A stretch of DNA of 64,000 bases. Source: an uncultured Capnocytophaga sp. (GTDB taxonomy: Bacteria; Bacteroidota; Bacteroidia; Flavobacteriales; Flavobacteriaceae). Shown piece after piece: positions 44,842 to 53,223 of the stretch (its first letter is position 1; every line of letters starts with the position of its first letter). Under the pieces are notes generated by a model that saw only the letters and a list, made by a program, of their open reading frames with translations, had not been told where the DNA came from and searched no databases. The position numbers were made by a program, and so were the translations under genes. The stretch lies in NCBI RefSeq assembly GCF_937936315.1, contig NZ_CALGWU010000056.1, positions 123,038 through 187,037 on the forward strand, written 5' to 3'.

Positions 44842-46530
44842 TTATTCATTTTTTATTTTTTCCCAAGTATCTTTTAATCCTACGGTTTTGTTGAACACCA
44901 ATTTTTCTGGGGTAGTATCGGGGTCTACACTGAAATAGCCTAAACGTTGGAACTGTACTGTTTCACCTGCTTGAGCAGTTTTGAGACTTGGCTCTACGTA
45001 AGCAGTTACCACCTTTAGAGAATCGGGGTTGATGTAGTTTAAGAAACTATCTTCTTGGCGATCGGGTTCAGGAACAGTAAATAGACGGTCGTAGAGGCGC
45101 GCTTCGGCTTCTACAGCGTGAGCTACTGATACCCAATGCAATGTACCTTTTACCTTGCGCATACTCGCCTCGGTACCACTACCGCTGCGGCTCTCGGGGT
45201 CGTAAGTACAATGGATTTCGGTAATATTCCCTTGAGCATCTTTTACGACACTTTCAGCTTTGATGATATAAGCATTTTTAAGGCGTACTTCCCCTCCTAA
45301 TTTCAATCGGAAATACTTTTTATCGGCTTCTTCACGGAAGTCGTCGCGCTCGATATAGATTTCACGACCGAAAGGCACTTTGCGGAAAGTCATAGGAGTT
45401 ACCTCAGGGTTATTTTCGGCGTCAAGCCATTCTTCTTGTCCCTCGGGATAATTGGTAATCACCACTTTCACGGGGTCGAGGACTGCCATTACGCGGTTTG
45501 CTTTTTTATTGAGGTCTTCGCGCACACAGAATTCTAAAAGAGATACATCGATGAGGTTTTCGCGTTTGGCAATACCAATGGTATCAGCGAATTTGCGAAT
45601 GGCTTCGGGGGTATACCCACGGCGGCGCAAACCAGAGATAGTAGGCATACGAGGGTCGTCCCAGCCAGCCACATAATTTTCGGTTACTAATTGCAAGAGT
45701 TTTCGTTTGCTCACAATGGTATGACTGAGATTTCGGCGGGCAAACTCACGTTGTTTAGGACGGGTACGAGTATTGTCGTATACTTGATCTAAAAACCAAT
45801 CGTATAACTCTCTGTGAGGTAAGAATTCTAATGTACAAAGGGAGTGAGATATTTGTTCGAGGTAGTCGCTTTCGCCGTGAGCCCAGTCGTACATAGGGTA
45901 GATATGCCATTTGTCGCCTGTGCGGTGGTGTGAAGCGTTCATAATACGGTAGATGATAGGGTCGCGCATTAGCATATTAGGCGATGCCATATCTATTTTG
46001 GCGCGGAGTACATAGGTACCATTTTCGAACTCACCGTTTTTCATACGTTCAAAAAGGGCGAGGTTTTCCTCAGGAGAGGTATTGCGATAGGGGCTCTCGG
46101 TTCCTGCTGTAGTAGGGGTGCCTTTTTGAGCTGCAATTTCTTCGGAGGTTTGTTTATCTACGTACGCTTTTCCTTGTTTGATGAGCATTACTGCCCAGTC
46201 GTAAAGTTCTTGGAAATAGTCGGAAGCATAGCATTCTTTATCCCATTTGAATCCGAGCCACTCTACATCGCGGCGAATCGCATCCACATATTCTTGTTCC
46301 TCTTTAGAAGGGTTGGTGTCGTCAAAACGGAGGTTTACAGGGGCGTTGTAGCGCAAGCCTAAACCAAAGTTGAGGCAAATAGAGCTAGCGTGACCAAGGT
46401 GTAAGTAACCATTCGGTTCTGGGGGGAAGCGAAAGCGCAAAGCGTTGGCGGGAAAACCTGCAGTGAGGTCTTCCTCAATGATATTTTCTATAAAATTATT
46501 AGAGCGTTGTTCTTTTAATTCTTCTGACAT
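44842..46530 (-). CDS. glnS: Glutaminyl-tRNA synthetase
   Basis: GlnRS charges tRNA-Gln with glutamine. The 562-residue protein has the class I motifs: FPPEPNGYLHLGHASSI with the HIGH-type HLGH (residues ~33-49) and VSKRKL as the KMSKS equivalent, then two C-terminal beta-barrel domains (QGNITEIHCTYDPESRSGSG; TVQFQRLGYFSVD) that bind the anticodon. The length is normal for bacterial GlnRS, and there is no N-terminal YqeY-like or C-terminal extension. It is monocistronic. Confidence 0.97.
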   Translation of the reverse strand: MSEELKEQRSNNFIENIIEEDLTAGFPANALRFRFPPEPNGYLHLGHASSICLNFGLGLRYNAPVNLRFDDTNPSKEEQEYVDAIRRDVEWLGFKWDKECYASDYFQELYDWAVMLIKQGKAYVDKQTSEEIAAQKGTPTTAGTESPYRNTSPEENLALFERMKNGEFENGTYVLRAKIDMASPNMLMRDPIIYRIMNASHHRTGDKWHIYPMYDWAHGESDYLEQISHSLCTLEFLPHRELYDWFLDQVYDNTRTRPKQREFARRNLSHTIVSKRKLLQLVTENYVAGWDDPRMPTISGLRRRGYTPEAIRKFADTIGIAKRENLIDVSLLEFCVREDLNKKANRVMAVLDPVKVVITNYPEGQEEWLDAENNPEVTPMTFRKVPFGREIYIERDDFREEADKKYFRLKLGGEVRLKNAYIIKAESVVKDAQGNITEIHCTYDPESRSGSGTEASMRKVKGTLHWVSVAHAVEAEARLYDRLFTVPEPDRQEDSFLNYINPDSLKVVTAYVEPSLKTAQAGETVQFQRLGYFSVDPDTTPEKLVFNKTVGLKDTWEKIKNE

Positions 46531-46578
46531 TTTTTAGTGTTTAGTTTTTAGTGGGGAGGAAGTATTCTTTACAAAGTG

Positions 46579-46608
46579 CAAAGGTATGAATAATTAGCAA
46601 ATTAACAA
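46579..46608 (-). promoter_or_regulatory. Promoter of glnS
   Basis: On the minus strand TTG (46608-46606), 19-bp spacer and TACCTTTG (46586-46579), 49 bp before the glnS start codon. Confidence 0.7.
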
Positions 46609-46849
46609 ATTAGGGATAGGAGTTTTGTTAGAAGAGAAAATAGAGGCTAGGTTTTAGATATGTCAATTGTTTAAAAACAAAACTTTAAAACCTCTTTTTC
46701 AACTGAAAAAGGGGGGGTAATCAATTAGCTAATTTTCTTAATCAGAGCTACTAAACGAGCAACATGTCTTTTGGCTTTTTGCTGTACTGCCAAAAAAGCT
46801 TTTTCTGGCATTATTACAGGAATATACTTTTTTAAAAAACTCTATTTTG

Positions 46850-47237
46850 GTAAAGAGAGTAGTTTGTCTATGAATGTAAAGGAAGTCAGAGATAGGATAA
46901 CCCTTTTATCTTTTTGAAAGGCTTCTTCAGGAGCTTCTGTAGAGAAAGATGTCCTCCAACTCATAGTCCGTTCCATAAGCAAAACCAAAGGCAAATACAG
47001 CATCTACCCATTTTTTAATAGGGCAGGGAGTGAATGCCAATTCACAGGCAATTGCCATACAATTACATCAGCCTCAACAAGTTTAGTTTGAGCTACATCA
47101 AACTGATAATTAGGGTAAAGAGTTTGCAGCTCGGTTACCTCAACTTTAGGAAGAAGGCGTTTTACCTCTTCTAAAATTGTCTTACTAGCGTTAGACACTT
47201 TCATAGTAGGGAGTCAGTTGATAATTAAAGCTTTCAT
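46850..47237 (-). pseudogene. Degraded NAD(P)H oxidoreductase (flavodoxin-fold, quinone reductase type)
   Basis: Read on the minus strand from 47237, MKALIIN is followed by an in-frame TGA, then PTMKVSNASKTILEEVKRLL, ADVIVWQLPVNWHSLPALL, then at a run of six A (about 47018) the frame shifts to KKWVDAVFAFGFAYGTDYEL and EDIFLYRSS-stop. The joined reading matches the family's N-terminus, the PVNWxxxPA block and the KKWIDxVFxxGFAYG block. At least two lesions (nonsense, frameshift) and an early end mark it as a pseudogene. A free-standing piece from 47004 to 47204 looks like a short ORF but is only part of this. The rest of the 800-bp gap (46531-46850) holds the glnS promoter and a fragment reading IPVIMPEKAFLAVQQKAKRH on the minus strand that I cannot assign. 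Confidence 0.78.
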
Positions 47238-47272
47238 ATAATTATGATTTAAAATCTTTTAGTCTTAATTAA

Positions 47273-47303
47273 TTGGCAAATAGATAAATTAGTCCTACCT
47301 TTG
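47273..47303 (+). promoter_or_regulatory. Promoter of the tandem GH16 genes
   Basis: TTG (47273-47275), 20-bp spacer and TACCTTTG (47296-47303), 26 bp before the first GH16 ATG. The second gene has no such motif. Confidence 0.65.
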
Positions 47304-47329
47304 CATTTTAATAATTAAAAAGTAATATT

Positions 47330-48163
47330 ATGAAAAAAATATTTATCATTTTATGTGTTTTGAGCGCTACAATAGGATGCTCTCGAAAAGAAGAAGACCC
47401 TTCAACAAAAGCAAACGATGACTATTTAAAAAGAGGAGGGTGGCGTATGGTTTGGAACGACGAGTTTGACCGCGATGACATCTTCTCTACCGGTATATGG
47501 TCTAAAATATGGACTTGCAATACTTCCGATTGGTGCAATACAATGAGTAAAGACCCTAGTTTGTACGAAATTAAAAGAGGCAACCTTATTCTTTTAGGAA
47601 AACCTAGTCCAGACTCTACTAAAGAAAACCCCAAATATATCACAGGAGGAGTTTTTACCGATGGTAAAAAGTATTTTCAAAATGGACGCTTAGAAATCCG
47701 TTGCAAGCTCGAAGGCACTCAAGGCGCTTGGCCTGCTCTATGGATGATCCCCGATGATTCTATTACTTGGCCTGAAGGTGGTGAAATAGACATCGTAGAA
47801 CGACTCAACTACGATCCTTTTGTATACCATACTTTACACTCACCTTATACCCAAGCAGGTAAAACAGACCCTTCTAAAAAAGATAATCCACCGAGCCATA
47901 CTAAAGCTGCCATCAACCCCGATGACTACAATATTTATGCGGTAGAACTCGATATTGATGAGGTACGTTTCTATGTAAATGGCAAACAAACTTTTAGTTA
48001 TGCCCGCGTTCCAGGAAAAGAAGATCAAGGACAGTTCCCTTTTAATCGACCCTATATGTTGCTTATCGATATGCAATTAGGTGGTAGATGGGTAGGCGAA
48101 GTAAAACCTTTTACCAAACCCGTGAGAATGTACGTAGACTGGGTGCGTTTTTATCAGAAATAA
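47330..48163 (+). CDS. GH16 endo-beta-glucanase/laminarinase lipoprotein (copy 1)
   Basis: GH16 enzymes cleave beta-1,3/1,4-glucans or related galactans. The 277-residue protein has a lipoprotein signal (SATIGC) and the jelly-roll domain from about residue 35 (GGWRMVWNDEFDRDDI) to the end (VRMYVDWVRFYQK). The catalytic motif GEIDIVE gives nucleophile Glu152 and acid/base Glu157, the short E-I-D-I-V-E form without the inserted Met of bacterial laminarinases. NGRLEIRCKLEGTQGAWPALW is the conserved strand before it. The gene is the first of a tandem pair. Surface attachment with a periplasmic GH3 (28315-30600) would give a complete beta-glucan pathway; this is inference. Confidence 0.9.
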   Translation: MKKIFIILCVLSATIGCSRKEEDPSTKANDDYLKRGGWRMVWNDEFDRDDIFSTGIWSKIWTCNTSDWCNTMSKDPSLYEIKRGNLILLGKPSPDSTKENPKYITGGVFTDGKKYFQNGRLEIRCKLEGTQGAWPALWMIPDDSITWPEGGEIDIVERLNYDPFVYHTLHSPYTQAGKTDPSKKDNPPSHTKAAINPDDYNIYAVELDIDEVRFYVNGKQTFSYARVPGKEDQGQFPFNRPYMLLIDMQLGGRWVGEVKPFTKPVRMYVDWVRFYQK

Positions 48164-48232
48164 AGAAAGTAACTAAAGTGTCTAAAAAGGATTTTTTAAA
48201 CCTATACACATTAATAATTAAAAAGTAATATT

Positions 48233-49060
48233 ATGAAAAGGATATTTATCATTTTATGCATTTGGAGCATCATTGTAGGTTGCTCTCAAGAACAAAAAGA
48301 AGATGACACCTCTTCTAAAGAAAAAGAGGGCTGGAAATTAGTTTGGGAAGACGATTTCAACCGCGACGATATTTTCTCCACCGGTATATGGTCGAAAATA
48401 TGGGGATGCCCTACTTCTGATGCCGACTGGTGCAAAACGATGAATCACGACCCCAGTCTGTTTGAGATAAAGGATGGCAACCTTATCCTCTTGGGCAAGC
48501 CCAGAACTGACCCTACCAAGCACAAAACGCCTTACATTACGGGAGGGGTAACTACCCAAGGAAAGAAATATTTTCAAAATGGACGTTTAGAAATTCGTTG
48601 CAAGCTCGAAGCTCATCAAGGTGCTTGGCCTGCTCTCTGGATGGTACCCGATGCTACTTGGCCTACAGGGGGTGAAATAGACATCGTAGAACGACTCAAC
48701 TACGAGCCTTTTGTACACCATACAGTACACTCCACTTACACCCAAGCGGGCAAAAAAGACAAATCTAAGCGTACTCCCCCAAGCACCGCTACTGCCCCTA
48801 TCAACCCCGATGATTACAATATTTATGCGGTAGAACTCGACACCGATGAGGTGCGTTTTTATGTAAATGGCACACAAACTTTTAGTTATGCCCGCGTACC
48901 TGGAAAAGAAGATCAAGGGCAATTCCCTTTCAACCGCCCCTATATGTTGCGCATCGATATGCAATTAGGTGGTAGTTGGGTAGGTGAAGTAAAACCTTTC
49001 ACCAAACCCGTAAGAATGTACGTAGACTGGGTACGATTTTATCAGAGAACTAACAAATAA
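48233..49060 (+). CDS. GH16 endo-beta-glucanase/laminarinase lipoprotein (copy 2)
   Basis: A 275-residue paralogue of the preceding gene, with the same lipoprotein signal type (SIIVGC) and jelly-roll fold. Catalytic residues are Glu148 and Glu153 in GEIDIVE. The last ~70 residues are nearly identical to copy 1, and the 29 bp up to the fourth codon (48211-48239) are identical to 47308-47336, so the pair arose by a recent tandem duplication including the leader. The most variable parts are the N-terminal tether and the loop around residues 60-90. Cotranscription from the copy 1 promoter is likely. A short GGAGGGC/GCCCTCC hairpin (49066-49088) follows. Confidence 0.9.
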   Translation: MKRIFIILCIWSIIVGCSQEQKEDDTSSKEKEGWKLVWEDDFNRDDIFSTGIWSKIWGCPTSDADWCKTMNHDPSLFEIKDGNLILLGKPRTDPTKHKTPYITGGVTTQGKKYFQNGRLEIRCKLEAHQGAWPALWMVPDATWPTGGEIDIVERLNYEPFVHHTVHSTYTQAGKKDKSKRTPPSTATAPINPDDYNIYAVELDTDEVRFYVNGTQTFSYARVPGKEDQGQFPFNRPYMLRIDMQLGGSWVGEVKPFTKPVRMYVDWVRFYQRTNK

Positions 49061-49160
49061 AGTTTGGAGGGCAAATACCGCGCCCTCCCTCCTATTGTAG
49101 AAGGCGATATGGTTCAATCAGTTAATTTTCCTGAACTCTATGTATCGACTGAAGATATTT

Positions 49161-49302
49161 TTAGATTGTAACTAATTGACTCATTTTGGTAAGCGTTTCC
49201 TCTATCATCGCCATACGCTTCTTTACTTTCTCTACCGAAGCATCTAACGTGTACCCCTCATCAAGGAGTTCTTTGATGAGGAGTATTTTTTTATACTCTC
49301 AC
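49161..49302 (-). pseudogene. Possible C-terminal remnant of a MerR-type regulator
   Basis: On the minus strand an open stretch reads SIKKILLIKELLDEGYTLDA, then SVEKVKKRMAMIEETLTKMS and QLVTI-stop (49161-49163). It lacks a start and an N-terminal DNA-binding helix pair. The leucine-rich helix followed by EGYTLD resembles the second half of MerR-like HTH proteins. Its broken end abuts the SDR remnant on the opposite strand. The assignment is weak. Confidence 0.35.
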
Positions 49303-49471
49303 CCCCGAAAAACAAGCCGCTTTTGAGACTATGGTAAAGGAAATCTACCCGTTGCAACACATTGGCACGCCTGAAGATATAGCCAAAGCTTGTGTATTCT
49401 TAGCCAGCGATAATGCTTCGTGGATTACAGGCACTGTACTCGCCGTTGATGGCGGGCTCACTACAAATTAA
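49298..49471 (+). pseudogene. C-terminal remnant of a short-chain dehydrogenase (SDR)
   Basis: The plus strand reads LTPEKQAAFETMVKEIYPLQ, then HIGTPEDIAKACVFLASD and NASWITGTVLAVDGGLTTN-stop. This is the unmistakable last ~58 residues of an SDR (GxPEDIA, FLASDxASWITG, VDGG). The Rossmann glycine motif and the SYK catalytic residues are gone. No stop interrupts the surviving part, so the loss is a truncation. It and the opposite-strand remnant fill most of the 496-bp gap 49061-49556; 49085-49160 reads on the plus strand as a further unassignable end (VQSVNFPELYVSTEDIFRL-stop). Confidence 0.85.
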
Positions 49472-49490
49472 AGTTTGCTAACTCCTTAAT

Positions 49491-49520
49491 TTGCTAATTT
49501 GCTAATTATTACTATCTTTG
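49491..49520 (+). promoter_or_regulatory. Promoter of the cytochrome gene
   Basis: TTG (49491-49493), 19-bp spacer and TATCTTTG (49513-49520), 36 bp before the ATG at 49557. Confidence 0.65.
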
Positions 49521-49556
49521 CCCTAATATTAGTAAATCAACAAATTAAAATAACGT

Positions 49557-50024
49557 ATGAAAAAGATGAGTTTTATAGCTCTTTTGGTGCTATCACTCGC
49601 TGCCAATGTAGTATTGGTACGCAAATTATTTGTAGGAAATACCCAAGTAATTGAAGGCGACTCACGTATAAGTATAGTGGTAAGTCAGCCGAATCGTGAT
49701 TTTGTGATGAGCGAAATGCGCAATTTCGTAGAAACCTTACATCAAATCAATATGGGAATTGAGCAAAACGATTCCTCACTGATAGTGGAAGCAGCACGCA
49801 GTTCAGGAGGTTCGGTAGCTCATCACGCTCCTGCAGGACTCATAGCTTCTATCCCTATGGGATTCAAAACTATAGGCTTCGACACGCACGCTAAATTCGA
49901 TAGCATTGCCAATAGCGCCGAAAAGAACTTCGACCCTAAAGTTACACAACAACAAGTAACTGCCCTACTCAGCAACTGTGTAGCCTGCCACCGCAGCTAT
50001 CGTATGGATGTGAAAAAGGATTAG
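49557..50024 (+). CDS. c-type cytochrome, cytochrome c'-like
   Basis: A 155-residue membrane-anchored or exported protein with one N-terminal helix (FIALLVLSLAANVVLV) and a single C-terminal haem-binding motif CVACH (Cys141, Cys144, His145). The helical body (EMRNFVETLHQINMGIEQND; KFDSIANSAEKNFDP) with a late CXXCH resembles class II (c') cytochromes, which have the haem at the C-terminus. A His-rich SSGGSVAHHAPAG loop is also present. It is alone under its own promoter in a decaying region. Electron transfer or NO/oxygen handling at the periplasmic face is likely; the partner is unknown. Confidence 0.75.
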   Translation: MKKMSFIALLVLSLAANVVLVRKLFVGNTQVIEGDSRISIVVSQPNRDFVMSEMRNFVETLHQINMGIEQNDSSLIVEAARSSGGSVAHHAPAGLIASIPMGFKTIGFDTHAKFDSIANSAEKNFDPKVTQQQVTALLSNCVACHRSYRMDVKKD

Positions 50025-50029
50025 TAAAA

Positions 50030-50202
50030 ACACATAATACACTATGAATTTGAACATATTCATTACCCTACACCTTTTAGAGAAACGCCAAAAGACCTTT
50101 GGGAGTATGCTAAGGACAATCCTCTTGTTTCCATTGGCAATTGTAGGGGATATGTGTTTGGTGATAGCTTATTTGATAGCTTTGATAGTGAGTAATATAC
50201 TT
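50030..50202 (+). pseudogene. Possible gene fragment after the cytochrome
   Basis: An open frame without a start codon reads YEFEHIHYPTPFRETPKDLW, EYAKDNPLVSIGNCRGYVFG and DSLFDSFDSE-stop. The composition looks like real protein, and the absence of an ATG suggests a 5'-truncated gene. I do not recognise the family. Confidence 0.35.
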
Positions 50203-50221
50203 GAAAAATACAATAATTAAA

Positions 50222-50695
50222 ATGAAAAAACTTTTTTTACTGCTATGTATATGGGCAACACTCCCTGCTGTAGCGCAAACCTCGAAAGACAAAACCCTGA
50301 TTATAGATGCGAGTTACCTCAAACAAGGTAGTAGCTACGGACAGTTAGGAGTGCATCTCAACTATTATGACAGCAATAAGTTGGCACTATCGGTGGGACT
50401 TGCGGGCAACTTCCGTTCAGAAAACGGATTAGTCGCTATCCCCGAAGCGCAACTCTCGGCGTGGATCAGAGCTGATGACTCTCACAGCGGTTTTATAGAT
50501 ATCCCTGTGCTAATGTTGCGCCCTCAACTGAATTTCTCCCCTTATTACTTCGCCCCCGAAGCAGGTATCCAAATTTTTATTTTCTACATAAAAGCAGGCT
50601 ACGCATTCTCTTGGGGTAAAATGAGTGACAACTATCCTTTTGACACAGGCAAATTTCGCCTTTCTGTAGGAGCTATTATACCGCTAAATATGTAA
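50222..50695 (+). CDS. Small exported beta-barrel-like protein
   Basis: A 157-residue exported protein: signal peptide (LLLCIWATLPAVAQ) and amphipathic strands ending in RLSVGAIIPLNM, the pattern of a small outer-membrane barrel. The ATG at 50222 is preferred; a TTG at 50201 would put a hydrophilic stretch before the signal peptide. No family is recognised. It opens a run of same-strand genes of unknown function and lies 16 bp before the next one, which suggests cotranscription. Confidence 0.6.
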   Translation: MKKLFLLLCIWATLPAVAQTSKDKTLIIDASYLKQGSSYGQLGVHLNYYDSNKLALSVGLAGNFRSENGLVAIPEAQLSAWIRADDSHSGFIDIPVLMLRPQLNFSPYYFAPEAGIQIFIFYIKAGYAFSWGKMSDNYPFDTGKFRLSVGAIIPLNM

Positions 50696-50711
50696 AATAA
50701 TAGTAAATAAA

Positions 50712-51398
50712 ATGAATCCAATAATCAAACAATGGGACACTGCTAAGTCTCTAATAAAAGATTACCAATATAAGGAAGCACTGGCTATTTATGAGGCTCT
50801 TTACCAAAAGGTAGAGACAGAACTTTCGGATAATTTTGACAAAGCTATGTTTTTTGGGGATTACTTTGGAGCATTGGCAGATGTTGCCCAGTATGACAAA
50901 GCGGAAGCTATGGCTGCTAAAGCCTTTCATTACAAAGCCGAAGGCGATAAGTATGATGTACTGAGATATATTCCCTTTAACTATGGACATATGTACCTTT
51001 TACAGGGAAAATGGGAAGAAGCCATTCCTTGGCTCAAAAAAGCCTTAGGTAGAGATAAAGAAAAGGATGACCAGCTCTTCAGAGAAAGCGCAGCAAGATA
51101 TGGAACTGAATTAGGGATAGCTTTGTTTTACTTAGAACGTACCGAGGAAGCCGAAGAAGAGTTACTTAATGCGGTGAAAGTAGGTAAAGCTACTGTAGCG
51201 AACCAAGATTGGGAACCTTTTTTCTACCTTAAAGAGATATACAAGCAAAAAGGTGACGAGAAACTAATGGCAAAATATGAAAAAATGTATCTTACCCGAC
51301 TTAAAAAGCTAAAGGAAGAAGATCTTATCTATCCTCTATCAGAACATCGGGCAAACAAACAAGCTCTTGAAGACTGGAAAAAACTTAATAACCCTTAA
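50712..51398 (+). CDS. TPR-like cytoplasmic protein
   Basis: A 228-residue soluble protein made of TPR-like helix pairs (DYQYKEALAIYEALYQKVET; YLLQGKWEEAIPWLKKAL; LERTEEAEEELLNAVKVGK) and no signal. Such proteins are often found among contact-dependent immunity or polymorphic-toxin accessory genes in Bacteroidota. Its neighbours (DUF4303-like genes) fit that setting. The role is unknown. Confidence 0.65.
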   Translation: MNPIIKQWDTAKSLIKDYQYKEALAIYEALYQKVETELSDNFDKAMFFGDYFGALADVAQYDKAEAMAAKAFHYKAEGDKYDVLRYIPFNYGHMYLLQGKWEEAIPWLKKALGRDKEKDDQLFRESAARYGTELGIALFYLERTEEAEEELLNAVKVGKATVANQDWEPFFYLKEIYKQKGDEKLMAKYEKMYLTRLKKLKEEDLIYPLSEHRANKQALEDWKKLNNP

Positions 51399-51419
51399 TC
51401 ATTTTGCAAATAAAACCTT

Positions 51420-52472
51420 ATGAACGAGCAAGCAAGAAAACTCTATGACCAAGCCCAAGCGGATTACCCAAAGTTAAAAACCCAAATAGAGGCACAAGTA
51501 GTGCGCTGGTTTTGGGCATCAGGAGGCGTGGGACTCTTTTCTTTAGAGCCTTTTTATTTTGAACAAAACCATTTCTCGAAGTCTAGAATTCTTAAAGATG
51601 CTCCAGAAGATACTGACAATAAGTATCAATATGGGGTAAATGAAAAAGATGAGATTATCGTGGAACGCAGTTATAATGAGTTTGAAGGTCTATATGATGA
51701 GGAGTTCTATTTTCGTGAAGAAAAACAAATTATTAGTTATCACTTTGATTCTGCTCCTGAGAAAGAATGTATAAATACTAGGATATTCATTTATAAGGAC
51801 GGACTCTTGCAATCAATCCACTCCGCTTACGATAATAATACTTGGAGCGAAAGGACTATGTTTTATGAGGGGGACAAACTCATTCGCCAAGAGGAAAAAG
51901 GATTAGATTATTATTTAAAACCCATTGATAATACACTCCTCTACACCTATGATATATTGGGGGAACTCAATAGTATTACCAGCGGAACAGGCTATGTACG
52001 TTATCAGAAGAAGGATAAGAAAATTAGTTATAAAGCCCTCTCTGAAAAAGCTGCGGAACGCTACTATGCCCTATTGGTGCCTACCATTAAGGCATATCCT
52101 GTGAAAGAGCCTTTGTATTGCATCAATCTATCGTTTGACTACCAAAACATACTACCTACAAGAATAGGTTTTGGTACTGAAAACGAAAGACAAGAATACC
52201 AAAAATATGGCAAAGAGGCAAAACACTACCTTTGGAACACTGCCGAATATGCTCATACCATAGATATAGAACCCAACGAAGAAGACGCTGCCCTCTTCGA
52301 CCTTTTCAACCAAGAAACCGAAATGCAAGAAAAGAGCAGTGCTGCCACGAAGTTATTAGTCGCTTGCGCCAAACGCCTCAAAGAAGAATGGGCACCACTG
52401 GGCATTCCCTCCATCGATGACTTTGTAGTGGTAGTAAGCGATGAAGAAGAATCTTTTTTGAAGAAAGTATAA
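51420..52472 (+). CDS. Protein of unknown function, 350 residues
   Basis: A soluble acidic protein without signal. Its middle has strand-turn segments rich in Tyr (EDKYQYGVNEKDEIIVERSY-like region; FYEGDKLIRQEEKGLDYYL; LLYTYDILGELNSI), loosely like RHS/YD repeat proteins, and the C-terminal ~110 residues are helical and acidic (IEPNEEDAALFDLFNQE; CAKRLKEEWAPLG). I do not recognise a family. It is 21 bp after the TPR-like gene and 17 bp before the next gene. Confidence 0.55.
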   Translation: MNEQARKLYDQAQADYPKLKTQIEAQVVRWFWASGGVGLFSLEPFYFEQNHFSKSRILKDAPEDTDNKYQYGVNEKDEIIVERSYNEFEGLYDEEFYFREEKQIISYHFDSAPEKECINTRIFIYKDGLLQSIHSAYDNNTWSERTMFYEGDKLIRQEEKGLDYYLKPIDNTLLYTYDILGELNSITSGTGYVRYQKKDKKISYKALSEKAAERYYALLVPTIKAYPVKEPLYCINLSFDYQNILPTRIGFGTENERQEYQKYGKEAKHYLWNTAEYAHTIDIEPNEEDAALFDLFNQETEMQEKSSAATKLLVACAKRLKEEWAPLGIPSIDDFVVVVSDEEESFLKKV

Positions 52473-52489
52473 TTATAACTAAAAATAAA

Positions 52490-53065
52490 ATGACTCAAGA
52501 ACAAAAAAACCACATTCAGCAGTTAGCAAAAGAACACTTTCGCTACTCATTTTCTCACATCAAAGCCAAAGCCGATAGTAAAGGAGCTCATTTAGAGGCT
52601 TATTATCTATTCTTAGTAGACGATTTTTTTGCTGTTAGTGATGCAGCTATCAGTCGGGAAGCTATTAAGGCTTATGACCCTAATGCTTCTATAGTAGAGG
52701 CTATATGGAGTGGTGAATGTGAAGAGGACTACGATGGTTCTTATGTGCCTGTACAAGAAAATGCCGACAACTGGCTCGACAACCAAAGTCATTTGTACAA
52801 AGAGACTTATCTCTTGGTACAGGCTTTAGATGGTGACGATGAAGAAGAACAATACAATGCTTTGCGCAAAGACTTTGAGGATTGTCTGCTCAATGCCCTT
52901 GCCGAGTGTGATAAAGAAGGGCTTTTTGGCAATCGCGAGGAAAACGGCTTACTTCTTTTTGCCTTCTATATAGATGATTACGACGAAAATGACGAAGGAT
53001 CTCTCTTGTATCGTTCCACCGAACTCCTTAACCCTAAAAAGGATTGGGACAAATTGAAAGGATAA
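52490..53065 (+). CDS. DUF4303-like protein (first)
   Basis: A 191-residue acidic soluble protein. YYLFLVDDFFAVSDAA and the end LLYRSTELLNPKKDWDKL recall DUF4303, a family found with immunity and toxin-linked genes; the match is weaker than for the gene at 53837. An EEEQYNALRKDFEDCLLNAL helix lies in the middle. It follows the previous gene by 17 bp and is closed by a 17-bp-stem hairpin. Function unknown. Confidence 0.55.
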   Translation: MTQEQKNHIQQLAKEHFRYSFSHIKAKADSKGAHLEAYYLFLVDDFFAVSDAAISREAIKAYDPNASIVEAIWSGECEEDYDGSYVPVQENADNWLDNQSHLYKETYLLVQALDGDDEEEQYNALRKDFEDCLLNALAECDKEGLFGNREENGLLLFAFYIDDYDENDEGSLLYRSTELLNPKKDWDKLKG

Positions 53066-53079
53066 ATTAAAAAACACGC

Positions 53080-53120
53080 TTGTTTTGTCGCAAAAAAAAT
53101 GTGTTTTTGCGACAAAACAA
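53080..53120. terminator. Strong hairpin after the first DUF4303-like gene
   Basis: A 17-bp perfect stem (53080-53096 with 53104-53120) around a 7-nt loop. An alternative pairing of AAAAACAC (53069-53076) with GTGTTTTT (53101-53108) would compete with it. It probably ends the first half of the gene run; a clean T-tract is absent. Confidence 0.6.
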
Positions 53121-53223
53121 TAGCTTATTTTATAAGTAAATCACTGATTGTGAAATATTTAAGAAGCTATTAAAATGCGGGAGGTATATCAAAAAATGGC
53201 TTTAAGAAACTATTAAAGAAAGT

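Noticed and set aside
47004..47204. A 66-codon minus-strand ORF resembling a small flavodoxin-like protein
   Set aside because: It is a part of the frameshifted oxidoreductase pseudogene; the upstream MKALIIN and downstream KKWVDAVF blocks complete it in other frames.
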